In this document: piece by piece, positions 17,252-27,064 of the stretch
Layout of the letters: each line of letters opens with the position of its first letter
Position numbering within the stretch: the first letter of the stretch is position 1
Source: Polynucleobacter sp. HIN11
GTDB taxonomy: Bacteria > Pseudomonadota > Gammaproteobacteria > Burkholderiales > Burkholderiaceae
Length of the DNA: 64,000 nt
NCBI RefSeq assembly: GCF_030297675.1
Contig: NZ_AP028142.1
Location: forward strand, 310,001-374,000
Direction: 5' to 3'
The notes under the pieces: generated by a model
Seen by the model: only the letters and a program-made list of their open reading frames with translations
The model's database searches: none
What the model was told of the DNA's origin: nothing
Position numbers and translations under genes: made by a program

Positions 17252-20014
17252 ATGTCAGCACACCAATTACTCCTTGTCGACGGCTCTAGTTACCTCTACC
17301 GAGCCTTTCATGCCATGCCGGATCTACGAAATAGTGCTGGGGAGCCGACCGGGGCAATCTACGGTATGGTCAATATGATGCGACGCGCCCGTGCAGAAAT
17401 TGGTGCCGATCACATTGCCTGTGTATTTGATGCCAAGGGCAAGACCTTCCGAGAGGATTTATATCCTGAGTACAAGGCGCATCGTTCCCCCATGCCCGAG
17501 GATTTGGTGGCACAAATCGAGCCAATTCATGAGGTGGTAAAGGCGCTTGGCTGGCCAGTTCTAATGATCTCTGGCGTCGAGGCTGATGATGTGATTGGTA
17601 CGTTGGCCCGGCAAGCTACTGAGATGGGCTGGTCAACCGTGATCTCCACGGGCGATAAAGACCTTGCGCAACTCGTGAATGACAAAGTGACCTTAGTTAA
17701 CACCATGACCAATGAGAAATTAGATCGCACGGGGGTGGTAGCTAAATTTGGTGTGCCACCGGAGCGCATTGTGGATTATCTAGCGATTATTGGGGATAGC
17801 GTGGATAACGTTCCAGGAGTTCATAAGGCAGGGCCTAAAACCGCAAATAAATGGTTAGCTGAGTATGGTGATTTGGATCAACTCATCGCCCACGCGAGTG
17901 AAATTAAAGGAGTGGTGGGTGATAACTTACGAGCGAGTCTTGATTGGTTGCCCAAGGCCAGAGAACTGCTGACAGTAAAACTCGATTGCGATCTCAATCC
18001 GCACATCGGTTCATTACATGATTTACACGCGAAGCCCGAAGACCCAAGCCAACTGAGAGCACTCTTTGAGCGCTACGCATTTAAATCATGGTTGAAGGAA
18101 CTAGACGCTAAGAGTCTATCTGCTCCAACTTCACAGAGCGCAACGAATCATTCAGATACCCCAGTCTTCCAAGAGTCTCTTTCGCAGGAGTCTCAAGCAC
18201 CATCTAAAGGTGAGATTGCGCGTGACTACACATGCGTGACAACCCAAGAAGTGTTTGAACAATGGCTACAGAAAATTAAGCATGCCACATTAACCTGTAT
18301 TGATACCGAGACCACGAGCCTAGATCCCTTACAAGCCGAGCTGGTTGGGATTTCCTTATCGGTTGAAGAGGGTAAGGCTTGTTACATCCCGGTTGCGCAT
18401 CGTACTGGCGAAGAGCAACTGGAACGGAATTGGGTGCTCGCTCGACTAAAGCCCTGGCTTGAGAATCCTGAAGCGAAGAAGCTTGGTCAAAATCTTAAAT
18501 ACGACATACACGTCTTTGGCAATTATCAAATTCAGGTGCAAGGAGTGGAGCACGACACCTTACTCGAATCTTATGTATTGGAGTCGCACCTCAGTCACAG
18601 CATGGATAACTTAGCCCAGCGCCATTTGGGAGTGAAGACCATTCAATATGAAGAGGTCTGTGGCAAGGGCGTGCATCAAATTGGCTTTGATCAGGTGGAT
18701 CTCAAAACTGCGACCGAGTATGCCGCTGAAGATGCTGACATCACCCTACGCCTTCATCACCATTTATGGCCACAATTGGAACGCATGCCCAGCTTGCGGT
18801 ACGTGTATGAACAGATCGAAATGCCAGCGATGCGCGTCTTGGGCATCATGGAAAGTAATGGCATCACGATTGATCGCGAGAAGTTAGCAATCCAGGGGCA
18901 GGAGGTCGGCAAAAAACTCCTCGTCCTCGAAAAGGAGATCCATCAACTGGCTGGTCAGCCATTTAATATCCAATCGCCTAAGCAGATCGGTGAAATTCTG
19001 TTTGGGCAACTGCAACTCCCCGTGGTCAAAAAAACCCCATCAGGGGCACCATCGACTGACGAAGAGGTCTTACAAAAACTAGCCGAGGATTTTCCCTTGC
19101 CTGCGCGGATTTTGGATTACCGCAGTTTGGCCAAGTTGATGTCGACCTATATCGAGAAACTGCCGCGTATGATCAATCCCAAAACAGGGCGCGTGCATAC
19201 CAATTACGCCCAAGCCGTTGCGGTCACCGGCCGTTTGGCGTCAAACGATCCTAATTTGCAAAATATTCCAGTTCGCACTGAAGAGGGTCGTCGGATTCGA
19301 GAGGCCTTTGTTCCTCAGTCAGGCTATCGCTTGGTTTCTGCGGATTACTCGCAAATCGAGCTGCGCATCATGGCGCACATTGCCGAGGATGAAAACTTAT
19401 TAGCTGCGTTTAAGGCGGGTAAGGATATTCATCAAGCGACAGCGGCCGAGATCTTTGCGATTCCACTGGAGCAAGTGAGCTCGGAGCAACGGCGCTATGC
19501 CAAAGTGATTAACTTTGGTCTCATCTACGGCATGAGCGCCTATGGACTAGCCAGCAATTTAAAGATCGAGCGCGCAGCTGCTCAGCAGTACATTGCAAAA
19601 TATTTTGAGCGTTACCCAGGCGTTGCCCAATATATGGAACGAACTCGAGAAGAGGCTCGTGCCAATGGGTATGTAGAAACCGTATTTGGGCGACGCTTAT
19701 GGTTACCCGACATTAAGGCCAATGGTCCAAGACGGCAGGGCGCTGAGCGCGCAGCGATTAATGCGCCAATGCAAGGAACGGCCGCTGATCTTATTAAGAT
19801 GGCGATGGTCGCCGTACAAAATTGGCTAGAACAAGAGCAACTGAAGACCCGCATGCTCTTGCAAGTGCATGATGAGCTCGTCTTTGAGGCCCCGCCTGAG
19901 GAGCTTGAGCATCTAAAATCATCCCTACCTCAACTGATGGGATCGATTGCTGAACTCAAGGTGCCTCTGATTGTAAGTATCGGAGTTGGCGATAATTGGG
20001 AAGAAGCACACTAG
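17252..20014 (+). CDS. polA: DNA polymerase I
   Basis: A 920-aa family A polymerase with all three domains. 5' nuclease domain in the first 290 residues (VDGSSYLYRAFHAMP, ISGVEADDVIGTL, GDSVDNVPGVHKAGPKTA). 3'-5' exonuclease with intact DTET near 352 and YAAEDADITLRL. Polymerase with motif A DYSQIELRIMAHI, motif B RRYAKVINFGLIYGMS and motif C QVHDELVFE. It acts in Okazaki-fragment processing and repair. The exonuclease residues are intact, unlike many homologues with a decayed proofreading domain. A TACGAT hexamer lies about 7 nt before the ATG. Confidence 0.97.
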   Translation: MSAHQLLLVDGSSYLYRAFHAMPDLRNSAGEPTGAIYGMVNMMRRARAEIGADHIACVFDAKGKTFREDLYPEYKAHRSPMPEDLVAQIEPIHEVVKALGWPVLMISGVEADDVIGTLARQATEMGWSTVISTGDKDLAQLVNDKVTLVNTMTNEKLDRTGVVAKFGVPPERIVDYLAIIGDSVDNVPGVHKAGPKTANKWLAEYGDLDQLIAHASEIKGVVGDNLRASLDWLPKARELLTVKLDCDLNPHIGSLHDLHAKPEDPSQLRALFERYAFKSWLKELDAKSLSAPTSQSATNHSDTPVFQESLSQESQAPSKGEIARDYTCVTTQEVFEQWLQKIKHATLTCIDTETTSLDPLQAELVGISLSVEEGKACYIPVAHRTGEEQLERNWVLARLKPWLENPEAKKLGQNLKYDIHVFGNYQIQVQGVEHDTLLESYVLESHLSHSMDNLAQRHLGVKTIQYEEVCGKGVHQIGFDQVDLKTATEYAAEDADITLRLHHHLWPQLERMPSLRYVYEQIEMPAMRVLGIMESNGITIDREKLAIQGQEVGKKLLVLEKEIHQLAGQPFNIQSPKQIGEILFGQLQLPVVKKTPSGAPSTDEEVLQKLAEDFPLPARILDYRSLAKLMSTYIEKLPRMINPKTGRVHTNYAQAVAVTGRLASNDPNLQNIPVRTEEGRRIREAFVPQSGYRLVSADYSQIELRIMAHIAEDENLLAAFKAGKDIHQATAAEIFAIPLEQVSSEQRRYAKVINFGLIYGMSAYGLASNLKIERAAAQQYIAKYFERYPGVAQYMERTREEARANGYVETVFGRRLWLPDIKANGPRRQGAERAAINAPMQGTAADLIKMAMVAVQNWLEQEQLKTRMLLQVHDELVFEAPPEELEHLKSSLPQLMGSIAELKVPLIVSIGVGDNWEEAH

Positions 20015-20040
20015 TAATTGAAATCAAATAAGGAGACAAG

Positions 20041-20943
20041 ATGATGAGGAACGATCATATGCGCAATGATTTAGGTCGACGTGATTTCATGAAGACCTCA
20101 CTGAAAGCCTCAACAGCAACGGTGACCGCCGGAGCCTTGGGGATTGGCTTTGTAGCCGCTTCGGATCCTGTTTTGGCCCAAGCGATTAAAACCGACTTTA
20201 CTGGCATTAAAGCGGGTGAGCAGGATATTCCGGTGGGTAGTTTTAATATGCCGGCTTATATTTCTCGTCCCGAGAAAGCGAGTGGCCCATTACCCATCGT
20301 GATTGTCGTGAGTGAGATTTTTGGTGTACATGAGTACATCGCTGACACCACTCGGCGCTTTGCAAAATTGGGTTATATGGCGATTGCGCCAGAGTTCTTT
20401 ACCCGTGCAGGCGATCCCAATACCTTTGGAACCATTGCTGAGATTCAGAGCAATATTGTGGCTAAGACACCCGATGCTCAAGTATTGGGCGATCTCAAGG
20501 CTGCGATTGCCTGGGCTGGTAAAAATGGCGGCGATCTTAAAAAAGTCGGTGTCACTGGATTTTGCTGGGGTGGACGCATTACCTGGTTAGCAGCAACGAT
20601 GCCTGAGGTGAAGGCGGGCGTAGCTTGGTATGGACGCCTGGTGGGCGATAAAACCGCTAATAACCCCAGACAACCCGTTGAGATTGCAGCTGATCTGAAA
20701 GCTCCCGTATTGGGTCTCTATGGTTCAGCTGATACTGGTATTCCACTCGATACCGTGGAGCAAATGAAAGCAGCGCTCGCTAAAGCAAGTTCCAATCCTG
20801 CGGCGAAAGCCTCCAAGTTCGAGATCTATCCAGATGCCCCACATGCCTTTCATGCGGACTATCGCAATACCTACCGCGAGGGTCCCGCAAAAGACGGCTG
20901 GGCAAAATGCCTAGCTTGGTTTAAGCAGTACGGCGTTTCTTAA
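20041..20943 (+). CDS. Tat-exported dienelactone hydrolase family protein
   Basis: A 300-aa protein with a twin-arginine signal (GRRDFMKTS near residues 12-20, hydrophobic stretch, cleavage after VLAQA) and a dienelactone hydrolase domain. The catalytic triad is visible: Cys in VTGFCWGGR near 175, Asp in YGSADTGIP and His in DAPHAFHADY. The family hydrolyses lactones and esters, and export suggests a periplasmic substrate. A strong SD (AAGGAGAC) precedes ATG 20041. A second ATG at 20044 is possible. It lies 26 nt behind polA but is probably unrelated in function. Confidence 0.9.
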   Translation: MMRNDHMRNDLGRRDFMKTSLKASTATVTAGALGIGFVAASDPVLAQAIKTDFTGIKAGEQDIPVGSFNMPAYISRPEKASGPLPIVIVVSEIFGVHEYIADTTRRFAKLGYMAIAPEFFTRAGDPNTFGTIAEIQSNIVAKTPDAQVLGDLKAAIAWAGKNGGDLKKVGVTGFCWGGRITWLAATMPEVKAGVAWYGRLVGDKTANNPRQPVEIAADLKAPVLGLYGSADTGIPLDTVEQMKAALAKASSNPAAKASKFEIYPDAPHAFHADYRNTYREGPAKDGWAKCLAWFKQYGVS

Positions 20944-20969
20944 AATCCATTGAATCGAGCGGATTGCCT

Positions 20970-21752
20970 GTGGGTTTGAGCACACTTCAAATGATTGTTT
21001 TGGTCACCGCAGGCGCAGGGCTTGCGAGTGTGCTCGCTGCCGCAAGCCTTTCCTTAACCTTGCTTGCCAAAATCGTCAACAATATGGTGAGCCTCTCGGT
21101 AGGTATTTTGTTGGCCACCGCCTTTTTACATTCTCTGCCCGAGGCCTTTGAGATCCCAGGTGCGCAAGCCCACTACCTATTTGCCACCCTCTTGGGTGGA
21201 TTGCTTGGATTTTTTCTCTTGGAGAAAATCGCACTCCTTCGTCATAGCCATCACCACGAAGGCGATGGGCATGACCATCACCACGGCCACGATAAAGAGG
21301 AGGCGGGTAGTAGTGGTTGGATGATTTTGGTGGGTGACAGCATTCATAATTTTGTGGATGGTGTTTTGATTGCTGCCGCCTTTATGGTCGATGTGCAAAT
21401 CGGTATCTTTACTGCCTTAGCCATCATTGCGCATGAGATCCCCCAAGAGATTGGAGACTTCATCGTACTTCTCAATGCGGGCTTCTCTCGGGCACGCGCA
21501 TTGCTATACAACGGAATTAGTGGTTTGATGGCAGTGGTCGGGGGCGTATTAGCGTATTACTTTTTAGAGCGCGCTACTCAAGTGATGCCCTATCTGCTGG
21601 TGATTGCATCGAGCAGTTTTATTTACATTGCAGTGAGTGATTTAATTCCGCAGATGCATCGGCGACCCCATTGGCAGGAGTCGCTACGCCAAGTCGTATT
21701 GATCGCAATCGGGGTTGGAATTGTGGTTTTGCTAACCGACCACAACCACTAA
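20970..21752 (+). CDS. ZIP-family divalent metal transporter
   Basis: A protein of about 260 aa with the ZIP fold: three helices, a histidine-rich cytoplasmic loop at about residues 92-115, then five helices. Metal-site motifs are present in helix 4 (DSIHNFVDG) and helix 5 (AHEIPQEIGDF). ZIP proteins import Zn, Fe or Mn. The start is uncertain: GTG 20970 with AGCGGA 6 nt upstream, or TTG 20964. A TAAAAT box at 20941-20946 overlaps the stop codon of the preceding hydrolase gene and may be a private promoter. The gene converges with the sulfurtransferase gene. Confidence 0.88.
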   Translation: MGLSTLQMIVLVTAGAGLASVLAAASLSLTLLAKIVNNMVSLSVGILLATAFLHSLPEAFEIPGAQAHYLFATLLGGLLGFFLLEKIALLRHSHHHEGDGHDHHHGHDKEEAGSSGWMILVGDSIHNFVDGVLIAAAFMVDVQIGIFTALAIIAHEIPQEIGDFIVLLNAGFSRARALLYNGISGLMAVVGGVLAYYFLERATQVMPYLLVIASSSFIYIAVSDLIPQMHRRPHWQESLRQVVLIAIGVGIVVLLTDHNH

Positions 21753-21773
21753 TTTAAAGAATACAAACTGGGT

Positions 21774-22607
21774 TTATCGCTCAATCGGACGGCTTGGATC
21801 TGAGCACCACTCGCTCCAACTACCCACATGTAAGCGTGAGCCACTGAGGCCTGCTGCTTCCATCGCCAACAGATTATGGCAAGCACTAACCCCAGATCCA
21901 CACGAATGAATAATAGTTCCAGGTTTTTGTTGACCAATGAGGAGAACAAATTCTTTATAGAGTTGCTCGGGCGATTTAAATTTACCCGAGACCAAATTCT
22001 CCTTAAAGCAGCGATTGGTTGCTCCGGGAATATGACCACCGACCGGGTCTAAAGTCTCATTCTCACCGCGAAAGCGATCTGGCGTGCGCGCATCAATCAC
22101 CATTTTAGGAGCGTCGGATTTGACGTTTTGTTCCATCTCATTGGTTGTGATAACTCCCTGGAAGGGATAGACCTCTGGCATCGAGGTCAATGGTGTTGGT
22201 TCACGACCCACATTGCCAATGCTGCCATTCCAAGCGTCTAGTCCGCCATCAAGTACTTGCACCGAAGCGTGACCAATGGAGCGTAGCATCCACCATAAAC
22301 GACTCGCAAAGGTACCGCCATGGCTGTCGTAGGCAACCACATGGGTGTGATTAGCAATCCCTAGGCGTTGACGGGTTTTTGCCCAAGCCTCGGGGGTGGG
22401 TAGTGGGTGGCGACCATTCGTTCCAGTTTTAGGGCCCGATAAATCATGCTCAACATTCACATAGATGGCGCCAGTGATGTGGGCATTTTTGTACATTGCA
22501 TAGCCGGCGTTGGCATTCGTGAGGTCGTAGCGACAATCGCAAATTAAGACATCGCTGCCTTCATTGATCAGTTCTTCCAGTTGATTTGCAGTAATGATGG
22601 GATTCAT
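21774..22607 (-). CDS. sseA: 3-mercaptopyruvate sulfurtransferase-like rhodanese
   Basis: A 277-aa two-domain rhodanese. The C-terminal active-site loop reads HSCGSGVSAC, the CGSGVTA-type loop of mercaptopyruvate sulfurtransferases rather than the CRKGV loop of thiosulfate rhodaneses. The N-terminal inactive domain has DCRYDLTNANAGY and GAIYVNVEHDLS. The start is set at ATG 22607 by a strong AGGAGG about 5 nt upstream. The frame is open upstream to the stop of the Rieske oxygenase gene, 23 nt away, so the two form an operon. It moves sulfur from mercaptopyruvate to thiols. Confidence 0.88.
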   Translation of the reverse strand: MNPIITANQLEELINEGSDVLICDCRYDLTNANAGYAMYKNAHITGAIYVNVEHDLSGPKTGTNGRHPLPTPEAWAKTRQRLGIANHTHVVAYDSHGGTFASRLWWMLRSIGHASVQVLDGGLDAWNGSIGNVGREPTPLTSMPEVYPFQGVITTNEMEQNVKSDAPKMVIDARTPDRFRGENETLDPVGGHIPGATNRCFKENLVSGKFKSPEQLYKEFVLLIGQQKPGTIIHSCGSGVSACHNLLAMEAAGLSGSRLHVGSWSEWCSDPSRPIER

Positions 22608-22630
22608 ATAGCCTCCTGGGTGAAGATCCA

Positions 22631-23737
22631 TTAGTAATTCATTTCACGACGATACCATTCGTGGAAGTGTTGCATGCCATCTTCCATGGGGCTTTGATAA
22701 GGGCCCACTTCGTTTTGGCCACGAGCAAGCAAGGCCGCGCGACCTGCATCCATGCGCTCGGCAATTTCATCATCCTCAATGCAGGTTTCCATATACGCAG
22801 CACGTTCCGCCTCAATAAACTCGCGCTCGAAAAGAGTAATTTCCTCAGGGTAATAGAACTCCACAATATTGCGAGTCTTGTTTGGGGCAATCGGATGCAG
22901 CGTTGAAATACAGAGTACACCTGGATACCACTCCACCATCACATTGGGGTAGTAAGTGAGCCAGATGGCGCCATGCTTTGGCATTTGCCCTTGGTGATGA
23001 CGTAAAACCGCGTCGTGCCAGGCGCGATAGGTTGGTGTACCAGGCTTACTCAGTTCCTTGTGAATCCCGACGGTCTGCACACTGTGCCAGTCACCAAATT
23101 CCCAGCGCAAATCATCACACGACACAAACTTACCAAGCCCTGGATGAAAAGGGACTACATGATAGTCCTCGAGATATACCTCAATAAAGGTCTTCCAGTT
23201 GTAGTTGCACTCGTGCACCTCAACATGGTCGAGCATATAACCCGAGAAATCCAAATCGCAACCCACGGACAGCTTTCCGAGATCGGCTTGAACATCCCTA
23301 GGACCTTCAAATAGTAGGCCCTGCCAATTTTGTAAAGGTGACTTACCAAGATTCAAACAAGGCTTGTCCCCAAAATGTGGAGCACCTAGCAACTGACCTT
23401 CGAGATCGTAGGTCCAGCGATGCAGTGGACAAACGATGTTGTCGACCTTTCCGCTACCATTGAGCATCAGTGCTTGTCGGTGGCGACAGACATTGGATAA
23501 GAGCTCAATACCGTTTGGACCTTCGTGATTGCGAACCAGAATACGCCCCTCATTTTCCGCTAGCAGGGTTCGATACGAACCTGTTTCGGGAACCATGAGT
23601 TCATGACCGACGTAGCCGGGCCCTTGCTTAAACAGCAATTGCAATTCCTGTTGAAATAAATCAACGTCAAAATATGCCGAAACCGGCAGTTGTAAATTGG
23701 ACGGCGCAAGGAATTGCGCGGTAGCCAGATTAGTCAT
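22631..23737 (-). CDS. Rieske non-heme iron oxygenase, alpha subunit
   Basis: A 368-aa ring-hydroxylating-type oxygenase. The Rieske cluster ligands are CRH near residue 85 and CPLHRW 16 residues later. The mononuclear iron site reads EVYLEDYHVVPFHPG, giving two His with a later Asp, and the bridging Asp/Glu is present. Single-subunit alpha proteins of this size act on aromatic acids, quaternary amines or carnitine-like compounds, and the substrate cannot be read from the sequence. No reductase or beta subunit gene is adjacent. ATG 23737 follows a GGGGAG stretch. A GTG at 23746 is an alternative. It forms an operon with the downstream sulfurtransferase gene. Confidence 0.87.
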   Translation of the reverse strand: MTNLATAQFLAPSNLQLPVSAYFDVDLFQQELQLLFKQGPGYVGHELMVPETGSYRTLLAENEGRILVRNHEGPNGIELLSNVCRHRQALMLNGSGKVDNIVCPLHRWTYDLEGQLLGAPHFGDKPCLNLGKSPLQNWQGLLFEGPRDVQADLGKLSVGCDLDFSGYMLDHVEVHECNYNWKTFIEVYLEDYHVVPFHPGLGKFVSCDDLRWEFGDWHSVQTVGIHKELSKPGTPTYRAWHDAVLRHHQGQMPKHGAIWLTYYPNVMVEWYPGVLCISTLHPIAPNKTRNIVEFYYPEEITLFEREFIEAERAAYMETCIEDDEIAERMDAGRAALLARGQNEVGPYQSPMEDGMQHFHEWYRREMNY

Positions 23738-23927
23738 TCTCCCCACCCCCGAAAAAGTCAGCCGAAGCTAAGCGGAACAACCAATCCAACCATCGACATG
23801 TCGATATTGGAAAGGAAGGAGGATTATACCCATGGGGCAAAATCTTGCTCGTGACATTTGTCAAACGAAGGAAATCCCCATAAACCCCGAAATCAGTTGA
23901 AATCCAATTCGGTATTAAGATCTTGAT

Positions 23928-24155
23928 ATGGCAAGTAAAAAAATGAACCCAGCCCCAATCGAGGGAAATATTGACCCCCAAATGCGCTATGAGGCAGCCC
24001 TCAAAGAGCTTGAGTCCTTGGTGGCTGCTATGGAATCTGGCAAGCTATCCCTTGAAGAAACCTTGGCCGCCTATCAACGAGGTGCCGCACTCTTAAAACA
24101 CTGTCAGGGCGTGTTGGCACAGGTTGAGCAACAAGTTAAAGTGATCGAGAGTTAA
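23928..24155 (+). CDS. xseB: Exodeoxyribonuclease VII small subunit
   Basis: A 75-aa protein matching XseB: YEAALKELESLVAAMESGKL, then SLEETLAAYQRGAALLKHC and a C-terminal coiled coil. It associates with XseA (not in this window) to degrade single-stranded DNA. There is no SD. A TAAGAT hexamer (23916-23921) lies 6 nt before the ATG, so the transcript for xseB-ispA-dxs may start at or next to the start codon. Confidence 0.93.
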   Translation: MASKKMNPAPIEGNIDPQMRYEAALKELESLVAAMESGKLSLEETLAAYQRGAALLKHCQGVLAQVEQQVKVIES

Positions 24156-24174
24156 GTCGATTAACACTGAATCG

Positions 24175-25083
24175 ATGAGCTTATTTTCATTCGAGGCATG
24201 GTTGGCCTCCCAATCGCAGCGAGCAGAAAATGCGCTCCTGCAGTATCTCGACTCAGATACTGCGATCCCCCAGCATTTGCACGCCGCGATGCGCTATGCC
24301 GTGTTGGGTGGTGGCAAACGAATTCGTCCCCTATTAGTATTTGCTGCGAGTGAGTTAGGGTCAGTTGATCAAGTAGATGGGTCGCTCGTGAATCGTGCCG
24401 CGAGTGCGATTGAGATGATTCATACCTATTCCCTGGTGCACGATGATTTGCCATGCATGGACGATGATGATTTACGCCGCGGACGCCCTACAGTTCATAA
24501 AGCCTATGACGAGGCGACTGCTTTACTAGTGGGCGATGCATTACAAACCCGTGCCTTTGAAATCCTCTCGTATCCAGTCGGTCCTGACCCAAAGACCGGT
24601 TTTGCACAGCTGCGCATGATTGCTTCCTTGGCTCATGCCTCGGGTTCTAAGGGCATGGCCGGTGGACAGGCGATTGATTTGCAGAACGTGGGCAAAAAAA
24701 TGGACTTGCCCGCTTTAGAAGAAATGCATGCCATGAAGACCGGTGCTCTACTCATTTGCGCTGTCCAGCTCGGAGGGATTGCCGCCCAATTGTCCGATCC
24801 AGCGATGGCTCAACTTGATACTTACGCAAAGGCGATTGGCTTGGCTTTTCAGGTGGTGGACGATATTCTGGACGCGACTGCTGATAGTGCAACACTTGGA
24901 AAAACGGCGGGCAAAGATGCGGCGCAAGATAAGCCTACCTATGTGACCCTGAAGGGTTTAGACTATGCAAACGAACTGGCTAATGAATTAAAGGGGAGAG
25001 CGCTAAACAGTCTGAATGAGTTTGGGCCACAGGCCGATGCCTTGCGTCATATTGCTCATTTAGTTGTGGATCGCAAAAAATAG
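24175..25083 (+). CDS. ispA: Polyprenyl (farnesyl) diphosphate synthase
   Basis: A 302-aa trans-prenyltransferase. First aspartate-rich motif DDLPCMDDDD near 90 with RGRPTVH after it, second DDILDAT near 228, and GGKRIRP for diphosphate binding. It condenses isopentenyl and dimethylallyl diphosphate to geranyl and farnesyl diphosphate. It lies 19 nt behind xseB and 1 nt before dxs, the widespread xseB-ispA-dxs operon, so it shares a pathway with its neighbour. Confidence 0.93.
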   Translation: MSLFSFEAWLASQSQRAENALLQYLDSDTAIPQHLHAAMRYAVLGGGKRIRPLLVFAASELGSVDQVDGSLVNRAASAIEMIHTYSLVHDDLPCMDDDDLRRGRPTVHKAYDEATALLVGDALQTRAFEILSYPVGPDPKTGFAQLRMIASLAHASGSKGMAGGQAIDLQNVGKKMDLPALEEMHAMKTGALLICAVQLGGIAAQLSDPAMAQLDTYAKAIGLAFQVVDDILDATADSATLGKTAGKDAAQDKPTYVTLKGLDYANELANELKGRALNSLNEFGPQADALRHIAHLVVDRKK

Positions 25084-25084
25084 T

Positions 25085-27007
25085 ATGTTGCACTCGATCA
25101 ATGACCCTCGCGATTTACGTAAATTAACACGTGAGGAGCTCCCGGCACTTGCCGATGAGCTAAGACAGTACATCGTGGATTCTGTATCAAAGACGGGCGG
25201 TCACCTCTCGTCGAATTTAGGAACGGTAGAGCTATCGATTGCCTTGCATTATGTATTCGATACACCGCACGATCGGATCGTGTGGGATGTGGGTCATCAA
25301 AGTTATCCGCATAAGATTTTGACTGGACGTCGCGATCAGATGCATTCCTTACGGCAATTTGGGGGATTGTCAGGATTTCCAAGACGTTCTGAGAGTGAGT
25401 ACGACACTTTTGGTACAGCTCACTCCTCTACCAGCATCTCGGCAGCCATGGGGATGGCGCGCGCAGCGCAAACCAAGGGCGAGGATCGGGTGGCAGTTGC
25501 TGTGATCGGCGACGGCGCGATGAGTGCAGGGATGGCGTTTGAAGCCATGAACAATGCAGGCGTGTATGAGAACATGCCCCTGGTAGTCATTCTAAATGAC
25601 AACGATATGTCAATTTCACCAGCGGTTGGCGCCCTCAATCGCTATCTAGCGCGTCTTCTGAGCGGCAATATTTACTCGGCAACCAAAAAAGGAATTGATT
25701 CGGTTCTGTCCTCGATGGCACCGCCGCTACGCGAGTTTGCTAAACGTCTTGAGGATCATGCCAAAGGTTTTGTGTCTCCATCCACTATCTTTGAGGAGTT
25801 TGGCTTTACCTACTTTGGTCCCATTGATGGCCATGATTTGGATACCCTCATCCCGATGATGCAAAACGTACGCCGTTTGGCAAAGGAGGGGAATGGGCCT
25901 CAGTTCTTGCATGTGATCACGCGCAAAGGCCAAGGCTATATGTTGGCTGAGGCGGATCCCATTTTGTACCATGGCCCCGGTAAATTTAATCCCCAAGAAG
26001 GAATCAAATCGAGTGGTGCGGGTAAGAAAACATTCACTCAAGTATTTGGTGAGTGGTTATGCGATATGGCGCAGGCGGATCAAAAATTAATTGGTATCAC
26101 ACCTGCAATGCGCGAAGGTTCAGGCTTGGTCGAGTTTGAAAAACGTTTCCCCGATCGTTACTACGATGTGGGTATCGCGGAGCAACATTCTGTGACCTTT
26201 GCTGCAGGTATGGCCTGCGAGGGTATGAAACCCGTCGTGGCGATTTACTCCACCTTCTTACAACGTGCCTATGATCAGTTAATTCATGATGTGGCCTTGC
26301 AAGATTTACCGATTGTGTTTGCGATTGACCGTGCTGGGTTAGTGGGTGCCGATGGTGCGACTCACGCCGGGGCATACGATATTGCCTATTTGCGATGCAT
26401 TCCTAATATGTTGATCATGACTCCGGCGGATGAAGCGGAGTGCCGTGATTTATTAACGACCGCGTATCATCAAAATCACCCAAGCGCAGTTCGCTATCCC
26501 CGCGGCGCAGGTATTGGCAATCCGCCATCTGCCGAATTGCGCTCCTTACCACTCGGGCATGGCGAGATTCGTCGTGAGGCGCAAACAAAGGGTAAACGTC
26601 TCGCTATTCTGGCATTCGGAACGCTGCTCTATCCTGCTTTGGATGTCGCCGAAAAACTGGATGCTACGGTAGTGAATATGCGTTTTGTAAAACCGCTGGA
26701 TATTGAGTTGATCAAAACGCTTGCCCGTAATCATGATTACTTTGTGACCGTTGAGGACGGTTGTGTTCAGGGTGGTGCTGGTAGCGCTTGCATGGAGGCC
26801 ATGAACCTCTTGGGTATCACCAAGCCGGTATTAACTCTTGGATTACCCGATGTCTTTATTGAGCACGGAGATTACAACTTGCTCATGGCTCAGTGTGGAT
26901 TGGATGCTGCAGGAATCGAAGCAGCAATTCTTGCCCGCTTCCCAGATTTGGGTACCGCCCCACTCAATCTTAAGACCCCATCGGATCAGGTCCCCGTCGG
27001 TAAGTAA
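25085..27007 (+). CDS. dxs: 1-deoxy-D-xylulose-5-phosphate synthase
   Basis: A 640-aa thiamine-diphosphate enzyme. HLSSNLGTVELSIALHYVFD at the start, TPP/Mg motif GDGAMSAGMAFEAMNNAG, transketolase pyrimidine domain YDVGIAEQHSVTFAAGMA, DRAGLVGADGATHAGAYD and C-terminal transketolase domain. It makes DXP from pyruvate and glyceraldehyde 3-phosphate, the first step of the MEP pathway. The ATG at 25085 is separated by one base from the ispA stop and has no SD, so translation is probably coupled. The frame is open further up, to 25064 inside ispA. Confidence 0.96.
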   Translation: MLHSINDPRDLRKLTREELPALADELRQYIVDSVSKTGGHLSSNLGTVELSIALHYVFDTPHDRIVWDVGHQSYPHKILTGRRDQMHSLRQFGGLSGFPRRSESEYDTFGTAHSSTSISAAMGMARAAQTKGEDRVAVAVIGDGAMSAGMAFEAMNNAGVYENMPLVVILNDNDMSISPAVGALNRYLARLLSGNIYSATKKGIDSVLSSMAPPLREFAKRLEDHAKGFVSPSTIFEEFGFTYFGPIDGHDLDTLIPMMQNVRRLAKEGNGPQFLHVITRKGQGYMLAEADPILYHGPGKFNPQEGIKSSGAGKKTFTQVFGEWLCDMAQADQKLIGITPAMREGSGLVEFEKRFPDRYYDVGIAEQHSVTFAAGMACEGMKPVVAIYSTFLQRAYDQLIHDVALQDLPIVFAIDRAGLVGADGATHAGAYDIAYLRCIPNMLIMTPADEAECRDLLTTAYHQNHPSAVRYPRGAGIGNPPSAELRSLPLGHGEIRREAQTKGKRLAILAFGTLLYPALDVAEKLDATVVNMRFVKPLDIELIKTLARNHDYFVTVEDGCVQGGAGSACMEAMNLLGITKPVLTLGLPDVFIEHGDYNLLMAQCGLDAAGIEAAILARFPDLGTAPLNLKTPSDQVPVGK

Positions 27008-27064
27008 AGCGTTTGTACAGGCGCTCCTTGAGTCAGTTGGATTGTTTTGAGCGAAAATATTGGT

